From contig CANKYI010000001.1 in the NCBI GenBank assembly GCA_947488085.1, positions 1,869,928 through 1,933,927 of the forward strand: DNA of 64,000 nucleotides. Direction: 5' to 3'. Source of the stretch: an uncultured Erythrobacter sp. (GTDB taxonomy: Bacteria; Pseudomonadota; Alphaproteobacteria; Sphingomonadales; Sphingomonadaceae). The translations under genes and the position numbers were made by a program. Below are positions 18,740 through 27,222 of the stretch, one piece after another. Within the stretch, counting starts at the first letter, position 1. Every line of letters starts with the position of its first letter. A model generated the notes under the pieces. That model did no database searches. It was not told the origin of the DNA and saw only the letters and a list, made by a program, of their open reading frames with translations.

Positions 18740-19404
18740 CCAATCATGCCCTCAGGCTCAGGCAGAACCGCACCCAAGACCAAAGCATCATCCGATTGCG
18801 CATATTGCAGACCGCCGCCCATCTCCTTGGCAAGCAGCGCGATCATATGCGCAGCAGCGGTGCGGCTGGTGATCTCGCTATCTGCCAATTCGCCTTGCAG
18901 CGCATGACCAATTGTCTCGTCAAAGGCGATCCGGGTGCCCGTTGCACGCGCGACAATCTCAACATTTGAGCCGCCATGTTCGCTGGGCTGGCGTTCAGCG
19001 CCAATATCCAGCTTGCCCCCGCGCACCAAGGCATCCAGAGCGATTTGCGACAGGTTCAACAGCACCTTGACCGCCGGTTTCGGCAAAGTCGCATCGGAAA
19101 TCGCCCAGTTCAGCTCGACACGTTTTGCATCAGAGGCGAGCGCTGCGACGACTTCTTGCGCCTCTTCGACCGGCACCGCTTCTCCAAAACCTCCCGCTGC
19201 GCCAAAGGCGAGACGGAAGAATTTGAGCTTATCAGTGCTGATCTTGGCGCTTTGTTCAAGCAATTCGATGCACCGTTCGCGCATCTCTGCGTCGGTTTCG
19301 TCGGCAAGCAGTTCAAGTCCGTTCGACAATGCGCCCACTGGAGAGAGCATGTCATGGCACAGCCGCGAACACATCAGCGCGGCGAGGTCAGTTTGAGAGG
19401 TCAT
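18736..19404 (-). CDS. chpT: Histidine phosphotransferase ChpT
   Basis: 222 residues from the ATG at 19402-19404. In Caulobacter, ChpT passes phosphate from the CckA kinase to CtrA and CpdR and is a central cell-cycle switch. The phospho-acceptor region is near the N-terminus: MCSRLCHDMLSPVGAL, with the likely acceptor His17, followed by NGLELLAD. A degenerate HATPase-like C-terminal domain without ATP-binding motifs follows, as is usual for ChpT. It is coupled (4-nt overlap) to the downstream amidase gene. Confidence 0.9.
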   Translation of the reverse strand: MTSQTDLAALMCSRLCHDMLSPVGALSNGLELLADETDAEMRERCIELLEQSAKISTDKLKFFRLAFGAAGGFGEAVPVEEAQEVVAALASDAKRVELNWAISDATLPKPAVKVLLNLSQIALDALVRGGKLDIGAERQPSEHGGSNVEIVARATGTRIAFDETIGHALQGELADSEITSRTAAAHMIALLAKEMGGGLQYAQSDDALVLGAVLPEPEGMIG

Positions 19405-19414
19405 GAAAGGGGTT

Positions 19415-19822
19415 CTAGCTTTCGATTGGCGACATGGAAAGCTCCGCAAAAGCCCCTTCCCCCAATGCAGATGGGGCGCGGTAGAACTTTGTCGCTCCTA
19501 CGCCACGGATCGCCCAGATTGCGCCGTCTGCTGCTGCCATCGCGCGGTCGGTTTCAGAGGGCGAAGCGGGGCCTTTGGGATGGGAATGAAAGTATCCCAG
19601 CACTTGCAGACCGCCATCACGCGCGGCGCGGTGGACGTCGATGAGCGTTTGAGGGTCTATCTCGAAATGGGTTTCGGGCGCCGGATGAACATTGCGAGCC
19701 TCGGAAAATCCAGTGATCCGAACACCCTGCCCCAGCAATATGCCGCAAGCCTCTTTTGGGTAGGCCGCCTCAGCTGCCGCTTTCATCGCGGCCATCACCT
19801 CGCTTGTCACATGAATGTCCAT
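19415..19822 (-). CDS. Stand-alone JAMM/MPN-domain metallopeptidase (M67 family)
   Basis: 135 residues from the ATG at 19820-19822, chosen because a longer start would cross the divergent pseudouridine-synthase gene. The complete JAMM zinc site is visible: E24 in PKEACG, H79 and H81 in FHSHP, S89 and D92 in SETD. Bacterial M67 peptidases are linked to removal of ubiquitin-like sulfur-carrier tails or to processing of small peptides. No ThiS/MoaD-like partner or rhodanese domain is adjacent, so its substrate is unknown. It sits 10 bp upstream of chpT on the same strand and may be co-transcribed. Confidence 0.85.
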   Translation of the reverse strand: MDIHVTSEVMAAMKAAAEAAYPKEACGILLGQGVRITGFSEARNVHPAPETHFEIDPQTLIDVHRAARDGGLQVLGYFHSHPKGPASPSETDRAMAAADGAIWAIRGVGATKFYRAPSALGEGAFAELSMSPIES

Positions 19823-19838
19823 CGCGCATGGGTTTAAC

Positions 19839-20804
19839 ATGTCCGGCGACAAAATCATCTCAGGGACTGTTCCTGCTCCAGCGCGGCTGGACAAAGCGCT
19901 GGCCGATGCGAGCGAATTGTCGCGCGCACGGGTGCAGGCCTTGATCGCAGAGGGGCAAATTGAGGTGGATGGCGCGACCGCCTCATCGCCTTCCGCAAAA
20001 GTCAAAGAAGGCGCTCAGTTCCGTATCAATATCCCCGCCACAATTGAAGCCGAAGCGCGACCGCAAGACATCCCGCTCACCGTAGCATTCGAGGATGAAC
20101 ACCTGATCGTCGTTAACAAGCCGGCGGGCATGGTCGTGCACCCTGCGGCGGGCAATCCCGATGGCACGTTGGTCAATGCACTACTGCATCATTGCGCGAA
20201 CAATGGCGGAGGCGGGCTTTCTGGCATTGGCGGGGTCGCGCGGCCCGGCATTGTGCACCGGATCGACAAAGACACGTCGGGCCTGTTGGTGGCTGCCAAG
20301 TCTGACGCCGCACATGAAGGGCTCGCCGCGCAATTTGCCGCACACTCCGTCCATCGTCGCTATCTCGCGGTATGCGGCGGTCATCCCTGCCCTGGCGAGG
20401 GCACCATAGACGAGCGATTGGGCCGGTCCGACGTTAACCGCAAGAAAATGGCTGTGCTCGAAAAGAATTCCTCACGCGGCAAACATGCGATTACCCATTA
20501 CAAGGTTCTCCAACGGCTTAGCGACGCATCGTTGATCGAATGCCGGCTTGAAACCGGACGCACCCACCAAGTGCGCGTTCACTGTGCGTCAATTGGCCAT
20601 GCTCTATTAGGGGATCAACTTTACGGAAAAACGCCCAAACCGCTAAAACCACTGCTTTCGGGTCTCAACTTCGCCCGTCAGGCGCTCCACGCTGCCGAAT
20701 TGGGCTTTTCACACCCGATTACCAGCGCCGAACTAAGGTTTCACGCGGATTTACCCGGCGATATGCAGGAACTAATCGACGAACTGGCGCGTTTAAATCG
20801 ATGA
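19839..20804 (+). CDS. rluD: RluA-family 23S rRNA pseudouridine synthase (RluD-like)
   Basis: 321 residues from the ATG at 19839. An N-terminal S4-like RNA-binding segment (LDKALADASELSRARVQALIAEGQIEVDG, residues about 16-44, described here in parts) precedes the catalytic domain. Key residues are in HRIDKDTSGLLV near 145, where the Asp is the nucleophile, and in ETGRTHQVRVH near 245. RluD forms pseudouridines in helix 69 of 23S rRNA; the specific site is inferred from domain layout. Divergent from the JAMM peptidase, with starts only 16 bp apart, so the two promoters must overlap the opposing genes. Confidence 0.88.
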   Translation: MSGDKIISGTVPAPARLDKALADASELSRARVQALIAEGQIEVDGATASSPSAKVKEGAQFRINIPATIEAEARPQDIPLTVAFEDEHLIVVNKPAGMVVHPAAGNPDGTLVNALLHHCANNGGGGLSGIGGVARPGIVHRIDKDTSGLLVAAKSDAAHEGLAAQFAAHSVHRRYLAVCGGHPCPGEGTIDERLGRSDVNRKKMAVLEKNSSRGKHAITHYKVLQRLSDASLIECRLETGRTHQVRVHCASIGHALLGDQLYGKTPKPLKPLLSGLNFARQALHAAELGFSHPITSAELRFHADLPGDMQELIDELARLNR

Positions 20805-20937
20805 AGGGTGCAACATTTTGCGCAAGATCCTCGTATAAGTGTGAAAGACACTTTATATGCAACCACGTGGCCCAAAAGACCGGATGCCCATCAGGGGTCC
20901 GGCAGCAGCGGTCGACACTAGAAAGGTATGGAACATC

Positions 20938-21840
20938 GTGACCAAATCGACGAAATCCGTCCCCGCTTTGAGCGGTGAACAGAGCCTCAACCGGTATCTG
21001 TCGGAAATCAAAAAATACCCCGTGCTGACAGCAGAGCAGGAATATATGCTCGCTAAGGCCTATGCCGAACACGAAGACCCGCAAGCTGCATCGCAGCTTG
21101 TGTCGAGCCACCTGCGTCTCGTTGCGAAGATCGCGATGGGTTATCGTGGCTATGGTCTGCCCGTGTCCGACCTCATTTCTGAGGGCAACGTAGGCTTGAT
21201 GCAGGGCGTCAAGAAATTCGAACCCGATCGCGGTTTCCGCCTCGCCACCTATGCAATGTGGTGGATCAAGGCGAGCATTCAGGAATATATCCTGCGCTCA
21301 TGGAGCCTCGTGAAAATGGGCACCACTGCGGCTCAGAAAAAGCTGTTTTTCAACCTTCGCCGGATGAAAAAGCAGCTTGAAGCTTACGAAGATTCCGATC
21401 TGCATCCCGATGACGTGACGAAGATCGCGACTGATCTGGGCGTGCCCGAGCAAGAAGTCGTGAATATGAACCGCCGGATGATGATGGGCGGCGATGGTTC
21501 GCTCAACACGCCCATGCGCGGCGGCGAAGAGGGCGCGGGTGAATGGCAGGATTGGCTGACCGATGATCGTCCTTTGCAGGATGAGACGGTCGCCGATGCG
21601 CAAGAATCCGAAGTCCGCCACGAAATGCTGGTTGAGGCAATGGATTCGCTGAATGAGCGCGAACAGCACATCCTGACCGAGCGCCGCCTGACGGAAAAAC
21701 CGCAGACTTTGGAAGAACTGTCACAAGTTTACGAAGTCAGCCGCGAACGCATCCGTCAAATCGAAGTGCGCGCGTTTGAGAAGCTGCAAAAAGCAATGCA
21801 GCGGATTGCTGGCGAGAAGCTGCTGCCTGGGATGGCGTAA
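20938..21840 (+). CDS. rpoH: RNA polymerase sigma factor RpoH (sigma-32)
   Basis: 300 residues from a GTG at 20938, with AAAGG upstream; an in-frame ATG at 20857 would add 27 residues that are not sigma-like. It directs RNA polymerase to heat-shock promoters. Region 2 (LRLVAKIAMGYRGYG, then FRLATYAMWWIKASIQEYI) is clear. The RpoH-box AQKKLFFNLR, which separates RpoH from RpoD-type factors, lies near residue 128. The region 4 helix-turn-helix (LEELSQVYEVSRERIRQIE) is near residue 265. Ends 3 bp before the convergent P-loop gene. Confidence 0.95.
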   Translation: MTKSTKSVPALSGEQSLNRYLSEIKKYPVLTAEQEYMLAKAYAEHEDPQAASQLVSSHLRLVAKIAMGYRGYGLPVSDLISEGNVGLMQGVKKFEPDRGFRLATYAMWWIKASIQEYILRSWSLVKMGTTAAQKKLFFNLRRMKKQLEAYEDSDLHPDDVTKIATDLGVPEQEVVNMNRRMMMGGDGSLNTPMRGGEEGAGEWQDWLTDDRPLQDETVADAQESEVRHEMLVEAMDSLNEREQHILTERRLTEKPQTLEELSQVYEVSRERIRQIEVRAFEKLQKAMQRIAGEKLLPGMA

Positions 21841-21843
21841 CGC

Positions 21844-22470
21844 TTACACTGGCAATTTGCGCACAAGTTCGTCAAACACTGAAACATCAAAGCGCCGGGG
21901 GTCCTCCTCCGGCGCTTTACGTTTGATCTCTGTGAAAATCGCATCAGAGTCAGGAAATCCCCAACGCACGCGACCTGGCAAGGCTTCGGCCAGTGCACAG
22001 AACCATTCGATAAGATGCGGTTGCAGCGCCAAATGCTGTTCAAAATTGCCACGCCGACGGGTGGTATCTGCTTCCTTTTGAGCGCGTGCGAGCGCAGGAT
22101 CGATTCTCTTGACTAGATAAAGGTCGGCAAAGCCCAGCCGTTTTTCCTCTATAGCCTTCCGAACGATTGGCGCAGCGATGTCAAACTTATCTGGCCAATG
22201 AAAGCCAGCGCGCTCCATACACCATGAATAGTGGATTTTCATCGGATCAGTATCGCAGATAACAAAGCCGTGCTTGGCCTCAATTTCCAATGCAAGTCCA
22301 AAGCGTCGGGCGTTATGATCGACCCAAAAATGCGCGTGTTCGATCAAAGGCGCCTCAGTGCTTGGGCGAACACCTTGCGTGGCAATCTCGGGTAACCAAC
22401 AGCCATCGCCAAACTGGCGAGCAAAAGTGGTCTTGCCCGCGGCGCTGACGCCTTCTGCTACGATAATCAT
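21844..22470 (-). CDS. P-loop NTP-binding protein of unknown function
   Basis: 208 residues from the ATG at 22468-22470; the frame is open upstream but would enter the XRE gene. The N-terminus is a hydrophobic strand with a Walker A loop, MIIVAEGVSAAGKTTFAR, resembling nucleoside or small-molecule kinases. A Walker-B-like FVICDTDPMK follows near residue 70, and an Arg-rich lid-like segment (RAQKEADTTRRRG) near 130-145. It lies 10 bp downstream of the XRE-type regulator on the same strand, so the two are probably one transcript. Substrate unknown; the layout resembles dNMP or zeta-toxin-like kinases only in general form. Confidence 0.55.
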   Translation of the reverse strand: MIIVAEGVSAAGKTTFARQFGDGCWLPEIATQGVRPSTEAPLIEHAHFWVDHNARRFGLALEIEAKHGFVICDTDPMKIHYSWCMERAGFHWPDKFDIAAPIVRKAIEEKRLGFADLYLVKRIDPALARAQKEADTTRRRGNFEQHLALQPHLIEWFCALAEALPGRVRWGFPDSDAIFTEIKRKAPEEDPRRFDVSVFDELVRKLPV

Positions 22471-22480
22471 AGAGCAGCCA

Positions 22481-23209
22481 CTATTGTCGCAACCGACAAT
22501 AATCCCCCTCAAGCGCCGTTTCCAGCACTCCGCGATATTCTTCGGCGCGCGCATCACCTGCGCTGACCAAGCCGAATACCGGATCGGCAATCTGCTCCAT
22601 CGGCACCAGTGCAACGGGGCACGACACGGGCACCAATTGCGATCCCTGCCCCACTTGCAGCGTGGATAGCAGTCCAAACATCCGCTTCTCCCGCGTCGCA
22701 CGGCCCAGCATAATCATGCGGTATTGGCCGCCTTCGCTCGTCATCAAATAAGTGTGACCGGACAGGTGCGGCATGGAGACAAAGCCTGCCTGCTGAAACG
22801 TCGCATCGACTCTGTCGCTTTCAGCGAAGACCAGATGCCCCTTTGCCGCGCTCCATCGGATATCGGTGCGATAGGCGTAGACCGCGTTCTCCTCGCCAAA
22901 ACTGGCGCGCAGAGTGAGATACTCCCCTTCGATCCAATCCACCGCCGCTCGGGCATAGGAGCCCATCTCAGCTGGCGCGAGTGTGGGACCGGTTGGCTCG
23001 GCCTCCACCTCATCGCGCAATGACGCGCCCAACGCCTCTTCCAACCGCACGATCGTTGCCAAAGTAAAACGCCGCCGCCCGGACAGCGCTTTCTCCAAGG
23101 TGGAAATCGACAGCCGCGCCGCATCCGCAAGACCGGCGCGCGACAGGCGTTGCCGCGCGATCTCTTCACGCAGTCGAAACGCCACAGACGCATTGTCAAA
23201 ATCGCTCAT
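22481..23209 (-). CDS. XRE-family transcriptional regulator with C-terminal sensor-like domain
   Basis: 242 residues from the ATG at 23207-23209, preceded by AGGGG. The N-terminal helix-turn-helix covers about residues 8-65 (RLSRAGLADAARLSISTLEKALSG, given in part, then FTLATIVRLEEALG). Residues about 85-230 form a mixed alpha/beta domain (WIEGEYLTLR, YLMTSEGGQYRMIMLGR) that I cannot assign. It is transcribed away from the sortase target gene and upstream of the P-loop gene. Repeated CCGCACAAAT-type sites in its promoter region suggest autoregulation and/or control of the divergent sortase operon (inference). Confidence 0.75.
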   Translation of the reverse strand: MSDFDNASVAFRLREEIARQRLSRAGLADAARLSISTLEKALSGRRRFTLATIVRLEEALGASLRDEVEAEPTGPTLAPAEMGSYARAAVDWIEGEYLTLRASFGEENAVYAYRTDIRWSAAKGHLVFAESDRVDATFQQAGFVSMPHLSGHTYLMTSEGGQYRMIMLGRATREKRMFGLLSTLQVGQGSQLVPVSCPVALVPMEQIADPVFGLVSAGDARAEEYRGVLETALEGDYCRLRQ

Positions 23210-23243
23210 AAACCCCTGATACCCCATTCACCTCTCCTATGTC

Positions 23244-23346
23244 CCGCACCAATCCGCACAAATCCGGACATATGCTCACCCCTTCTTCACCCGGTCCGCA
23301 CAAATGGCGGAAATCGGCCAGTCTTGGCGCTGGCGCGTCCGGACAT
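23244..23346. repeat. Short repeats in the XRE / sortase-target divergent promoter region
   Basis: CCGCACNAAT occurs three times in one orientation at 23244, 23254 and 23296, so spacings are 10 and 42 bp, close to whole helical turns. TCCGGACAT occurs at 23263-23271 and 23338-23346. The stretch is non-coding and lies between the XRE regulator and the sortase target gene, so these are candidate operator sites. Confidence 0.5.
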
Positions 23347-23390
23347 CGGGTCGATAGGGGGATAGTCGCAAACGATGAATGGAGGCTTAC

Positions 23391-25706
23391 ATGCGACGAA
23401 TTGCCGTATCTTTGGACCGCGACGCGATGGCGATGATGCTCATATTGGGGCTGGTTGCCATGGGTGCGTTGACAACCTCAACCTTCGCCGCGCGCGCCAC
23501 CGCCAATCCGATACACCGCACCGCAGCTCCCGTTGAGCCATTGCCGGCCAGCACCGCTCCGATCAGCAGCGAAGGCGGGTTGATCCTGCGCGGCAGCAGA
23601 GAAGTGGCGACCACAGTCCCCGCCGTTCGACTGGGCACAGATATTGTCGCCGATGTCGATGGGCAAACCGCGCGGGTGACCGTCACTCAGGCGTTTCGCA
23701 ACACATCGGATGAGTGGATGGAGGCGACCTATCTCTACCCCCTGCCCGATGATGGCGCGGTCGATACGCTGAAAATGGTCGTCGGTGACCGCGTATTCGA
23801 GGGTGAGATAAAACCGCGCGAAGAAGCGCAGCAAATCTATGAAGAGGCCAAAGCCAACGGTCAGAAAGCTGGTCTAGTAGAGCAGTCGCGCCCCAATATG
23901 TTCCGCAACTCCATCGCCAATGTGGGACCGGGTGAGACGGTTCTGATCCAGATCGAGTTTCAGGCACCTATCGCTCAGGTCGCAGGAGATTATTCGCTGC
24001 GTATGCCTCTGGTGGTGGGTCCGCGCTATATTGCAGGCAGCACCAATTCAGGCGGTTCACTGACGCGCGCAGCCATGCTGGCAGGATCCGCAGACATTCT
24101 AGCACCGACCGCTGACCCCGATATGGTCGCACAGGCGGGTAGCGGGTTGAACCCCGTGTCGATCACTGTGAACCTGGCCCCCGGCTTTGATGCAGAGGCG
24201 ATCTCTAGCCCCTATCACGCAGTCAACGTCACAGGCGAAGGAACAACGCGGACCATCACGCTCGCCGATGGAGCTGTGCCTGCAAACCGTGATTTCGAAC
24301 TGCGGTGGAGCGCGGCTGGCGATGCGCCGAGCCTGGGATTGTTCCGCCAAAAGCACGGCGAAATGGACTATGTGATGGCGACCATTACTCCACCTTCGGT
24401 CCAGCGGATCGGGGAGGCTCCTCCGCGCGAGATGATATTCGTCATCGACAATTCCGGCTCCATGGCCGGCGATAGCATGCCCGCTGCCCGCCGCAGCCTG
24501 CTCTATGCGCTTGAGACTTTGCGACCGGAGGACAGGTTCAACATCATCCGCTTTGACGACACGATGACGGTTCTGTTTCCGGAGGCATACGCCGCCTATG
24601 ACCGTGCTTTGGAACAAGCAAAGACCTTTGTTCATAGCCTCGACGCGGAAGGCGGAACGGAGATGCTTCCCGCATTAAGAACAGCGCTTGATCAGCAGGG
24701 TTGCGCGGATGCGAGCAAGGTTGATCCTGGTTCATGCGCAGTGTCTGCGGCAGCTGACCTTGCAATGGGTGAGGATAAAACCGAACGCGTGCGCCAGGTT
24801 ATCTTCCTCACCGACGGATCACTTTCAAACGAGGCCGAAATGATGGCTGAGATCAATCAGAACCGGGGCGAGAGCCGCGTGTTCATGGTCGGAATTGGCT
24901 CTGCGCCCAACACCTTCCTTATGCGTCGCATGGCAGAGGCTGGCCGAGGCACGTTCACTCATGTCGGCATGGGCGAAGAGGCAGAGCCCCAGATGCAACG
25001 CCTACTTGATCGGCTGGCAAGCCCTGTTGCGACAAACCTGACGGCCACGGTCGAAGGCGGCAATATCGACTTTGCACCACGCGACCTGCCTGACCTTTAT
25101 GCGGGCGAGCCGCTGGTTCTGCTGGGCCGCACGCGCCATCTGGCTGGCACTCTCACCGTCAGCGGCATGATTGGAGGCGAGCGTTGGTCACAGCGCATCC
25201 CCTTGGGCGAAGCGCGGCAAAGCGATGTCGTCGCCAAGCTTTGGGCACATCGCCGCATCGCAGAGGTAGAGGCTGAGCGATATTCCGGCGAAACCTCGCA
25301 TGAGCGCGTCGATGCCTCGATTGAGGAACTCGGCATGGCATTCCACCTCGTCACAAGCCGCACCAGCTTGATCGCGGTAGATGACACGCCCAGCCGTCCC
25401 GAAGGCGCCCGGCTCACAAGGGAAGAGCTCCCACTGTTGCTGCCCGCGGGATGGGACTTTGACCACCTGTTTGCCACGCAGTTCGCCAATGAGAGCCGCG
25501 ATCTGCCGATGCGCGAAAGCGACAAGCAGCGCCAGCGGCTTGAACTTCCGAACACGTCGACCGGTTATCGGTTGACCCTAACCCTTGGCCTGATGCTCCT
25601 CGTCTCAGGCGGAGCTGGCGCTGCGTGGTGGCGGCGCCGGACCGAATGGCAGGGGCGGCTGGATACGGAGCACGCTCTGCTCAGCCTCCAGCGACGAGCA
25701 ACCTGA
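23391..25706 (+). CDS. VIT/vWA-domain surface protein, target of class GN sortase (marine sortase target type)
   Basis: 771 residues from the ATG at 23391, with GGAGG 5 nt upstream. Layout: N-terminal membrane/signal segment (about residues 12-35), VIT domain about 60-190 (VTQAFRNTSDEWMEATYLYPLP), then a von Willebrand A domain about 330-500 whose MIDAS motif is FVIDNSGSMAG. The C-terminal sorting signal is LPNTS at about residues 719-723, then a hydrophobic helix and RRR. This one-target/one-sortase arrangement is a known Gram-negative type found in marine Proteobacteria. The stop overlaps the sortase start (TGATG). A role in surface adhesion is plausible but not shown. Confidence 0.9.
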   Translation: MRRIAVSLDRDAMAMMLILGLVAMGALTTSTFAARATANPIHRTAAPVEPLPASTAPISSEGGLILRGSREVATTVPAVRLGTDIVADVDGQTARVTVTQAFRNTSDEWMEATYLYPLPDDGAVDTLKMVVGDRVFEGEIKPREEAQQIYEEAKANGQKAGLVEQSRPNMFRNSIANVGPGETVLIQIEFQAPIAQVAGDYSLRMPLVVGPRYIAGSTNSGGSLTRAAMLAGSADILAPTADPDMVAQAGSGLNPVSITVNLAPGFDAEAISSPYHAVNVTGEGTTRTITLADGAVPANRDFELRWSAAGDAPSLGLFRQKHGEMDYVMATITPPSVQRIGEAPPREMIFVIDNSGSMAGDSMPAARRSLLYALETLRPEDRFNIIRFDDTMTVLFPEAYAAYDRALEQAKTFVHSLDAEGGTEMLPALRTALDQQGCADASKVDPGSCAVSAAADLAMGEDKTERVRQVIFLTDGSLSNEAEMMAEINQNRGESRVFMVGIGSAPNTFLMRRMAEAGRGTFTHVGMGEEAEPQMQRLLDRLASPVATNLTATVEGGNIDFAPRDLPDLYAGEPLVLLGRTRHLAGTLTVSGMIGGERWSQRIPLGEARQSDVVAKLWAHRRIAEVEAERYSGETSHERVDASIEELGMAFHLVTSRTSLIAVDDTPSRPEGARLTREELPLLLPAGWDFDHLFATQFANESRDLPMRESDKQRQRLELPNTSTGYRLTLTLGLMLLVSGGAGAAWWRRRTEWQGRLDTEHALLSLQRRAT

Positions 25707-26323
25707 TGACAGCTGCTCTTGCACATTCGGCCAATACAGGGCGCGCTGACATGAAAGGAGTGTTGCAGCGCGCCCTTCCCCTTATGCTCTTCGCCGCAAT
25801 AATAGTGGGAGGTCTGGGTCTGACTGCCAAGGCGCTCTATATCCCAGTGAAGGCCGAGCTAGCGCAGATATTGCTCGCTCGCGCATTCGAGGACAGCCTC
25901 GAACAAGGCACCCCGGTCAAACCGTGGAGCTGGGCCGACACCGCACCAATGGCCCGCGTTACAGTCTCGCGTTTGGGCGTTAGCGAAGTCGTGCTTTCCG
26001 GCGGATCGGGCGAAGCAATGGCGTTCGGGCCGACAGCGGTTCTCGATGATGCGGCTCGCAATGTGACTGTGCTCGCGGCGCATCGTGATACGCATTTTGA
26101 GTTCGTCCAGAAACTGCGAGCCGGTGATGAGATCACCTTGGAGCGGATCGACGGCACCAGCGAACAATACGCAGTGCGCGCGTTTGAAACGGTGCGTTGG
26201 GATGAATTTGGCGTTCCCGATCACAACACAGGACTGCTCGCACTAACCACATGCTATCCGTTTGATACGGACACGCCCGGTCCATTGCGCCGGATCGCAT
26301 GGGCGCAGCGCATCATCGGTTGA
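25706..26323 (+). CDS. Class GN sortase
   Basis: 205 residues from the ATG at 25706, which shares one base with the target's stop codon; an ATG at 25751 would give a 190-residue form. An N-terminal transmembrane anchor (about residues 21-40) precedes the sortase fold. The catalytic His is in VLAAHRDTH, the Cys in LTTCYPFD, and the Arg in GPLRRIAW, the standard order for sortase transpeptidases. It should cleave the LPNTS motif of the adjacent VIT/vWA protein; the acceptor in a Gram-negative envelope is not known from sequence. Confidence 0.92.
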   Translation: MTAALAHSANTGRADMKGVLQRALPLMLFAAIIVGGLGLTAKALYIPVKAELAQILLARAFEDSLEQGTPVKPWSWADTAPMARVTVSRLGVSEVVLSGGSGEAMAFGPTAVLDDAARNVTVLAAHRDTHFEFVQKLRAGDEITLERIDGTSEQYAVRAFETVRWDEFGVPDHNTGLLALTTCYPFDTDTPGPLRRIAWAQRIIG

Positions 26324-26377
26324 ACGACCTGCAAACAAGTCATTGCACGGCAATCTTTGCTTGCCTACTTTGCCGCT

Positions 26378-27049
26378 ATGGCCCTTCGCATTGCGCGCTT
26401 CGTCGCTCAGATCATCTTGTGGTTTATCGGGCTTAGCCTGCTTCTCGTCATCGCGTTTAAGTGGCTCCCCGTGCCCTATACCGCGACTATGGCCATGGAC
26501 GAGCATGCGGTTACCAAGGATTGGGAAAGCCTCGATAACATCGATCCCAATCTGGTCGCCGCAGTGATCGCCGCCGAAGACTCCAAGTTCTGCGAACATT
26601 GGGGCTTTGACACCGAAGCGATCGAACAGGCCGCCCGCTCGAATGCAGAAGGGGGCCGGATTAGAGGTGGCTCCACCATCAGCCAGCAAACCGCCAAGAA
26701 TGTATTTCTATGGCAAGGCGGCGGCTACTTCCGCAAAGCGTTAGAAGCGTGGTTCACATTCTGGATTGAGAATGTGTGGGGCAAAGAGCGGATCATGGAG
26801 GTCTATCTCAATGTCGCCGAAACCGGGATTGGCACCTACGGCGCGGAGGCCGGCGCACAACGATACTTCGGGAAATCCGCCGCGCGCCTAACCCCTGATG
26901 AAGCAAGCCGCATGGCTGCCGCCCTGCCCAGCCCGAAAAAACGCGCAGTTGTCAGCCCCGGCGGGTGGCTTGCTAGGCATGGCAATTCGATTGAGCGGCG
27001 CATTGGCATTGTTCAACGCGATGGGCTTGATGATTGCGTGTATGAATGA
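26378..27049 (+). CDS. mtgA: Monofunctional biosynthetic peptidoglycan transglycosylase
   Basis: 223 residues from the ATG at 26378; an in-frame TTG at 26357 adds 7 residues. This GT51 enzyme polymerises lipid II into glycan strands. One N-terminal transmembrane helix (about residues 8-28) anchors it in the inner membrane. The catalytic Glu lies in VIAAEDSKFCEHWGFD near residue 66, and the second conserved block is GGSTISQQTAKNVFLW near 98, followed by EVYLNVAETG. No transpeptidase domain, which fits MtgA rather than class A penicillin-binding proteins. Confidence 0.95.
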   Translation: MALRIARFVAQIILWFIGLSLLLVIAFKWLPVPYTATMAMDEHAVTKDWESLDNIDPNLVAAVIAAEDSKFCEHWGFDTEAIEQAARSNAEGGRIRGGSTISQQTAKNVFLWQGGGYFRKALEAWFTFWIENVWGKERIMEVYLNVAETGIGTYGAEAGAQRYFGKSAARLTPDEASRMAAALPSPKKRAVVSPGGWLARHGNSIERRIGIVQRDGLDDCVYE

Positions 27050-27222
27050 CGCTTCGCGCTTGCGAGCCCTTGTGAGTGATTGCATCGGATGCAAGGATTG
27101 ACCCACAGCAAAACCAAGCGCATTTGGCGAATATCTGAGGGGAGTGACGCTGTGCAACACCTGCAATTCTGCGACTTGGTCACGGGCCAGAACGCTTTGC
27201 GCGTGCGAGGCGATGCCTGATT

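Noticed and set aside
22471..22701. In-frame N-terminal extension of the P-loop gene
   Set aside because: It would overlap the end of the XRE gene and is Cys/Arg/Trp-rich; the Walker A strand at the later ATG is a natural N-terminus.
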